A stretch of DNA of 64,000 nt from Agromyces intestinalis (GTDB lineage Bacteria; Actinomycetota; Actinomycetes; Actinomycetales; Microbacteriaceae). A model generated the notes under the pieces. That model made no database searches, had not been told where the DNA came from, and saw nothing but the letters and a program-made list of their open reading frames with translations. The stretch spans positions 1,488,001 through 1,552,000 of the forward strand of contig NZ_CP043505.1 of assembly GCF_008365295.1 (NCBI RefSeq), in the 5' to 3' direction. The translations under genes and the position numbers were made by a program. Numbering within the stretch: position 1 is the first letter of the stretch; each line of letters starts with the position of its first letter. Shown piece by piece: positions 59,958 through 64,000 of this stretch.

Positions 59958-61190
59958 TCAGAGCGCGATCGGGATCTGCGTGGTGAGAAGCCCTGCGTCG
60001 GCCAGGAATCGCTCGAGGGCGATCGTCGCGACGCCGGTCGCCACCGAGTTGCCGCCGACGGTGGAGACCACCAACTGCAGGTCGTGCGCCGAGCGGCCGG
60101 GCGCCTGTTCGCGCACGTGCTCGCGGGTGGGCAGCAACAGGTGATCTCCGAGCGCCCAGGTCGTCCAACCCGTCAGCGTGACGATCTCGGGGTTCACGAC
60201 GGCCACGAGGTCGGCGAGCGCCGATCCGAGGTAGTAGGCCGTCCGGGCGATCGTCTCGCGCACGGCGGGATCGGGTTCGGGCCCGTCGGCGGCCTCCGCC
60301 ATCGCGGCGATGAAGTCACGCTGGAGCTCCAGATCGGCGAGCGGATGCGTCGGATCGATCTCGCGCAGCGTCTGCTGGATGCCCGGCGCACCGATGTACG
60401 CCTCGACGCAACCACGTCGCCCGCATCGGCACGGCCGGCCGTCGAGCACGAGCAGCGAGTGCCCCCATTCGCCGGCCGAGTTCGTCGCACCGCGCAGCAC
60501 TCTGCCCTCCAGCACGATGCCCGCGCCCACGCCGGTCCCGAGATTGATCGTCGCCATGCTCGAGCAGTAGCGGCCGCGACCGAGCCACAGCTCCGCGGTC
60601 GCGATCACCCTGAGCGGATTGTCGATCACCAGGGGCAGGCCGAGTCGCTCGCGCAGGCGGTCGAGCTCGACCCTGTGCCACGTCCAGTGCGGCACGACGA
60701 CCGAGACGCCCGACGGCCCCTGTACGAGTCCGGGTAGCGCGACGCCGACGCCGAGCACGTCCCGCCGGGAAACCCCGTTCTCCTCGAGCACTCGATCGAG
60801 GACTCGACCGATGCCCTCGACGACGGAGTCGGGATCCTGATCCTGTTCGTCTCGCGTATCCTCCACGGACGCGATCTGGTTCAGCGCCGTGTCGAACATG
60901 ACCGCGCTCACGTACGTCTCAGCGACATCGATGCCCACGACGCGGCCGCGGTCGGCGTTCATTCCGAGCGTTGCGGTCGGCCGCCCGATGCGCCCGACCG
61001 TGACCTTCGTCTCGGCGACGATGCCCTCGGCGATCAGCTCGCCGACGACGGTCGCGACGGTCGCCGTGCTGAGCCCCGTCGCCTGCGCGATCTCGTTCCG
61101 CGTGGTCTCGCCGGCGGACAGGACCGCGTGGAGCACATCGAGGCGGGAATCACTGCGGATGTCTCGCGACGTCCGCCTCAGCACACCCAT
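59958..61190 (-). CDS. ROK-family transcriptional regulator
   Basis: A 410-residue NagC/XylR-type protein. The winged helix is about 15-75 (ETTRNEIAQATGLSTATVATVVGELIAEGIV). The ROK domain keeps VVGIDVAETYVSAVMFD, PGLVQGPSG, NLGTGVGAGIVL, AGEWGHSLLVLDG and the zinc motif CRCGRRGCVE. The ATP loop is again altered (DVAET), so it is a sensor rather than kinase. It lies between the GH2 and LacI genes on one strand. The ATG at 61190 gives the usual short N-terminus. Confidence 0.87.
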   Translation of the reverse strand: MGVLRRTSRDIRSDSRLDVLHAVLSAGETTRNEIAQATGLSTATVATVVGELIAEGIVAETKVTVGRIGRPTATLGMNADRGRVVGIDVAETYVSAVMFDTALNQIASVEDTRDEQDQDPDSVVEGIGRVLDRVLEENGVSRRDVLGVGVALPGLVQGPSGVSVVVPHWTWHRVELDRLRERLGLPLVIDNPLRVIATAELWLGRGRYCSSMATINLGTGVGAGIVLEGRVLRGATNSAGEWGHSLLVLDGRPCRCGRRGCVEAYIGAPGIQQTLREIDPTHPLADLELQRDFIAAMAEAADGPEPDPAVRETIARTAYYLGSALADLVAVVNPEIVTLTGWTTWALGDHLLLPTREHVREQAPGRSAHDLQLVVSTVGGNSVATGVATIALERFLADAGLLTTQIPIAL

Positions 61191-61279
61191 GCCCACCCCC
61201 GATCCCCCGACGACCGGCCGCCGCCCGAACGCCGGTTCGGACCCACTGGAAGGATCATCCATCGAACCGGCCAAGTATG

Positions 61280-63676
61280 TCACGAACCGCACTCCACTCT
61301 GACGTCGGGCAGGCCCGGCGCGCTCAGCCGCACGGTCGCCCGCCCTCGGGGGCGGACGTACACGATCAGCCGACCATCGAGCGTCCGCCGCCAGGGCGCA
61401 CGATAGGGGGTGACGTCGCCGAGGTCGCCGTTCTCGAGCCCGAGCAGCTCCCCGCCCTCGACGTCCGCCGTCACGATCCGCTCGTCGCGGGCGATGCCAT
61501 CGTGCTCGTCGCGCAGGATGCACTCGAGCTGCACCACGCCGTCGAGTTCGAACGCTGCGTCGGCGCACCGCCGCACCACTCCGGCAGGCGCCTGCCACGT
61601 CGCCGCGTCGATACGCACCGCCTCACCCCTGGCGCGAAGCTCGTCGCGCGCGACGACCCGGCCGGAGCGGCGGGTCTCCAGCACCAGCGGCTCGGTGCGC
61701 GGGCGCGTCACGGCGCTCCAATAGCCGTTGCCCTCGTCGCGTTCGACCGGGATCTCGTCGCCGCCGCAGGTCAGTCGCAGTTCGTCGCCGTTGCCGAAGC
61801 ACAACACCTCGACCGATGACTCGCCCGCGGCATCCCAGTCGCGCGAGACCGGATGCGTCCCGAACGTCCGCTGCCCGCTGTCGTCGTCGCCGAGCGGGCG
61901 GGTCACGAGGTAGGCGACCGGCGCGTCCGACCACCAGCTGCGACGGAGATGCCACGCGTGCTTCTCGAAGCCCGCGAGGGTGAGCAGGCCCGCCGGGGAG
62001 CCGTGGATCGGCCAGCCTCGTGCCTCGCCCAGGTAGTCGATGCCCGTCCACAGGAACTGCCCTGCGACGTACTCGTTCCGCACGACGTCCAGCCAGTGGC
62101 CGTAGCCGTGCGAGTTCTCGCTTCCGATGAAGGGTTTGTCGGGGTACCGGCGGTGGTCCGCTTCGTAAAGGTGCTCCTTGTAGTTGTAGCCGACGAGGTC
62201 GAGCCGATCGAGCAGGCCCGTGGAGCCCGACAGCTCTGGGAACGCGGCTGCGAGCGTGACGGGCCGCGTCGGATCGAGTTCCTTGACGATCTGCACCAGC
62301 CGATTCGCGATCGTCGTCAGCCGTCGCACGTCGGGCCGGTCGGGGTCGTAGACTCGCTCGGCCGCTGGCTTGTTCGCATCGTTGTTGCCGGTCATCTCGG
62401 CGTAGAGCGGGCTGGCGTAGGGATCGTTCGGGTAGTCGATCTCATTGCCGATGCTCCACGCGATGATCGACGGATGGTTGCGATGGGCGTCGATCATGGC
62501 GGCGAGGTCGCGCTCGTGCCACACGGGGAAGTCCTTCGCGTACCCCTCGTGGCGCGGCGGGTAGACATTGTGCCCCTGCCACCACTTGTTCTTCGGGTTC
62601 TCCCATTCGTCGAACGCCTCGTCGATGACGAACAAGCCGAGCAGGTCGCAGAGCGCGTACAGCTCCGGCGCGTGCGGGTTGTGCGCCATGCGCACGGCGT
62701 TGCATCCCAGCTCCTTCAGCTTGAGCAGCCGGCGAAGCCACACGGTCACGGGCACGGCGGTTCCGAAGCTGCCGGCGTCCTCGTGCAGGCACACACCCTT
62801 GAGGTCGCGCGCCTCGCCATTGATCGAGAAGCCCAGGTCGGGGTCGAACCGGAACGTGCGGATGCCGACGGTCTGCTCGGAGCGAGCCCGCTGCTCGACG
62901 CCCCGCTGCACCCAGCTGAGCGTCGTCGCGAGGCGGTACAGCTGCGGGGCGGAATCGGACCACAGCTCGGGCTGCGGCACCTGCGCGGTGATCACGGACT
63001 CGACGGATGCCCCGGCACCCACCTCCTCGCAGGTCGTGAACGTGTGCACGCGACCCGAGGTCAGCGACCGCAGTTCGTGGAGCGCGCGCACCGTCAGGTG
63101 CTCGGCGGTGTCGTTGACCAGCACCTGGGTGATGCTGATCGTCGCCTCCGACGGGTCCGCCGACAGCGTCGTGAACGCCGTGCCGTGCTCGCGCACGCGC
63201 ACCTGCTCGTGCACTTCGAGCCGCACGCCCCGCGTGATGCCCGAGCCGTTGTACCAGCGGGAGTCGGAGACGTCGGTGTGCTCCACCCGGACGCTGATGA
63301 CGAGGTCGTCGTCGGGCGCGTACGACAGCACCTCCGTGAGATCGAACGAGAAGCCGGCGTATCCCGAGGGCCGGCCGCCCAGGTGGTAGCCGTTCGCCCA
63401 CACCCGTGCGTTCTTGTACACGCCGTCGAAGACCAGCCGGACGTGGCTCCCCTGCGCCGCGCCGAGTTCGCTCAGCGGCACATGGGCGCGATACCAGCCC
63501 ACGCCGCCGGGCAGGTATCCGGTGCCGCTCGACCAGCTCGGCGAGAAGTCCTGTTCGACGCTCCAGTCGTGCGGCACGGCGACCGTGCGCCACGACGAGT
63601 CGTCGAAGCCCTTCGCCCAAGCATCGGGTTCGTCGGCGAGCGCGAACGCCCACCGGCGCATCTCGAAAGTGTGCAT
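61280..63676 (-). CDS. GH2 beta-galactosidase-type glycosidase
   Basis: A 798-residue intracellular enzyme. The sugar-binding domain (VPHDWSVEQDF, GGVGWYRAHV, GVYKNARVWANGYHLGGRPSGY) precedes an Ig-like domain and a TIM barrel with GVCLHEDAGSFGTAVP, VRMAHNPHAPELYALCDLLGLFVIDEAFDEW, acid/base Glu in SIGNEIDYP (about 400-410) and nucleophile Glu in GSENSHGYG. Extra C-terminal beta domains follow. Family relatives cleave beta-galactosides, though some GH2 members of this size act on other linkages. 15 bases after the YesL-like gene. Confidence 0.88.
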   Translation of the reverse strand: MHTFEMRRWAFALADEPDAWAKGFDDSSWRTVAVPHDWSVEQDFSPSWSSGTGYLPGGVGWYRAHVPLSELGAAQGSHVRLVFDGVYKNARVWANGYHLGGRPSGYAGFSFDLTEVLSYAPDDDLVISVRVEHTDVSDSRWYNGSGITRGVRLEVHEQVRVREHGTAFTTLSADPSEATISITQVLVNDTAEHLTVRALHELRSLTSGRVHTFTTCEEVGAGASVESVITAQVPQPELWSDSAPQLYRLATTLSWVQRGVEQRARSEQTVGIRTFRFDPDLGFSINGEARDLKGVCLHEDAGSFGTAVPVTVWLRRLLKLKELGCNAVRMAHNPHAPELYALCDLLGLFVIDEAFDEWENPKNKWWQGHNVYPPRHEGYAKDFPVWHERDLAAMIDAHRNHPSIIAWSIGNEIDYPNDPYASPLYAEMTGNNDANKPAAERVYDPDRPDVRRLTTIANRLVQIVKELDPTRPVTLAAAFPELSGSTGLLDRLDLVGYNYKEHLYEADHRRYPDKPFIGSENSHGYGHWLDVVRNEYVAGQFLWTGIDYLGEARGWPIHGSPAGLLTLAGFEKHAWHLRRSWWSDAPVAYLVTRPLGDDDSGQRTFGTHPVSRDWDAAGESSVEVLCFGNGDELRLTCGGDEIPVERDEGNGYWSAVTRPRTEPLVLETRRSGRVVARDELRARGEAVRIDAATWQAPAGVVRRCADAAFELDGVVQLECILRDEHDGIARDERIVTADVEGGELLGLENGDLGDVTPYRAPWRRTLDGRLIVYVRPRGRATVRLSAPGLPDVRVECGS

Positions 63677-63691
63677 TGAGCCGTCGGCCCC

Positions 63692-64000
63692 CTATTCCTC
63701 GACCGATGTCGACGCGGTGTACTTGCTGAAGATGCGCGCGAACACGAGACCGTTGACGGTGGCGACACCCGCGAACCCGATGACGAGCCAGAGCAGACCA
63801 TACCCCGTCGCCTGCGGGGTGAAGACGGTGACGGCGACGCTGAGCGCGATGACCGAGAGCACGGTCAACGACCCCACGGGATGCTTCCACGACAGCAGCC
63901 GTGCGTTGCGCAGCACCTCGCGGGTTCGTCCCTCGAACTTCGCGAGGTACGGAAACACGTACAGCGCGGTCATGACGAAGGTGAACGCGACGATGTACCA
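63692..64000 (-). CDS. YesL/DUF624-family membrane protein (5' truncated)
   Basis: The C-terminal 103 residues of a protein whose start lies beyond the window. FTFVMTALYVFPYLAKFEGR is the family's characteristic TALYVFP...F motif. Two more helices follow (GSLTVLSVIALSVAVTVF and YGLLWLVIGFAGVATVNGLVF) and a short charged tail. YesL-like proteins are encoded beside sugar ABC importers and glycosidases in Bacillus and actinobacteria; function unknown. An importer may lie just outside the window. Confidence 0.75.
   Translation of the reverse strand, partial: WYIVAFTFVMTALYVFPYLAKFEGRTREVLRNARLLSWKHPVGSLTVLSVIALSVAVTVFTPQATGYGLLWLVIGFAGVATVNGLVFARIFSKYTASTSVEE

Overview
The window is about 72% GC, with strong third-position G/C bias, actinobacterial sigma-70-like -10 boxes (TANNNT) and a dense set of carbohydrate-active genes. 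This points to an actinobacterium, most likely in the Microbacteriaceae (Agromyces/Microbacterium-like); the genus is an inference. No phage, insertion sequence, CRISPR array or rRNA operon was seen. The first and last genes run off the window.

Region 1 (1-20.2 kb) is an acidic exopolysaccharide locus. A plus-strand run of tightly overlapping genes encodes an acyltransferase, two pyruvyltransferase-like proteins, four glycosyltransferases and UDP-glucose dehydrogenase. It is interrupted by a minus-strand LytR-CpsA-Psr glycopolymer ligase. A minus-strand operon (17.5-11.3 kb) follows: secreted esterase, Wzz/BY-kinase-like chain-length protein with a broken P-loop, Wzy-like polymerase, beta-helix protein and VanZ-like protein. 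Diverging from it are the initiating polyprenyl-phosphate sugar transferase and a second acyltransferase. A zinc-ribbon membrane protein lies between the two halves.

Region 2 (20.3-27.2 kb) holds tRNA-Arg(ACG), then a minus-strand maltooligosaccharide-type operon: LacI regulator, GH13 glucosidase, binding lipoprotein and two permeases. It ends in a very strong hairpin. Region 3 (27.3-35.1 kb) is a DNA-repair and stress island with LigD, Ku, topoisomerase IB, a Rho-N/SAP-like small protein, an SDR oxidoreductase and two paralogous small proteins of unknown function.

Region 4 (35.2-44.5 kb) resembles an aminosugar/tagatose catabolic locus. Five overlapping minus-strand genes (SIS isomerase, ROK kinase, PfkB kinase, class II aldolase, DeoR regulator) diverge from a three-gene ABC importer, and a ROK repressor follows. 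Region 5 (44.7-53.8 kb) is the most unusual part: a chitin-directed surface system made of a GH18 chitinase with a WxL-type C-terminus, a small WxL-like protein, two membrane-anchored DUF916-like proteins, a GH20 hexosaminidase and a NanE-like protein lacking its expected catalytic residues. Strong hairpins follow the stop codons, and a shared upstream DNA element links the chitinase and hexosaminidase.

Region 6 (54.7-64 kb) has a CPA1 Na+/H+ antiporter, a FetB-like permease and a minus-strand glycan-utilisation run: YesL-like protein, GH2 beta-galactosidase, ROK regulator, LacI regulator and GH51 arabinofuranosidase, with a clear operator before the last gene. Neither ABC importer has its own ATPase gene here, so both probably use a shared MsiK-type ATPase encoded elsewhere. 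Overall the region builds an acidic capsule, and binds, cuts and imports chitin- and plant-derived sugars.
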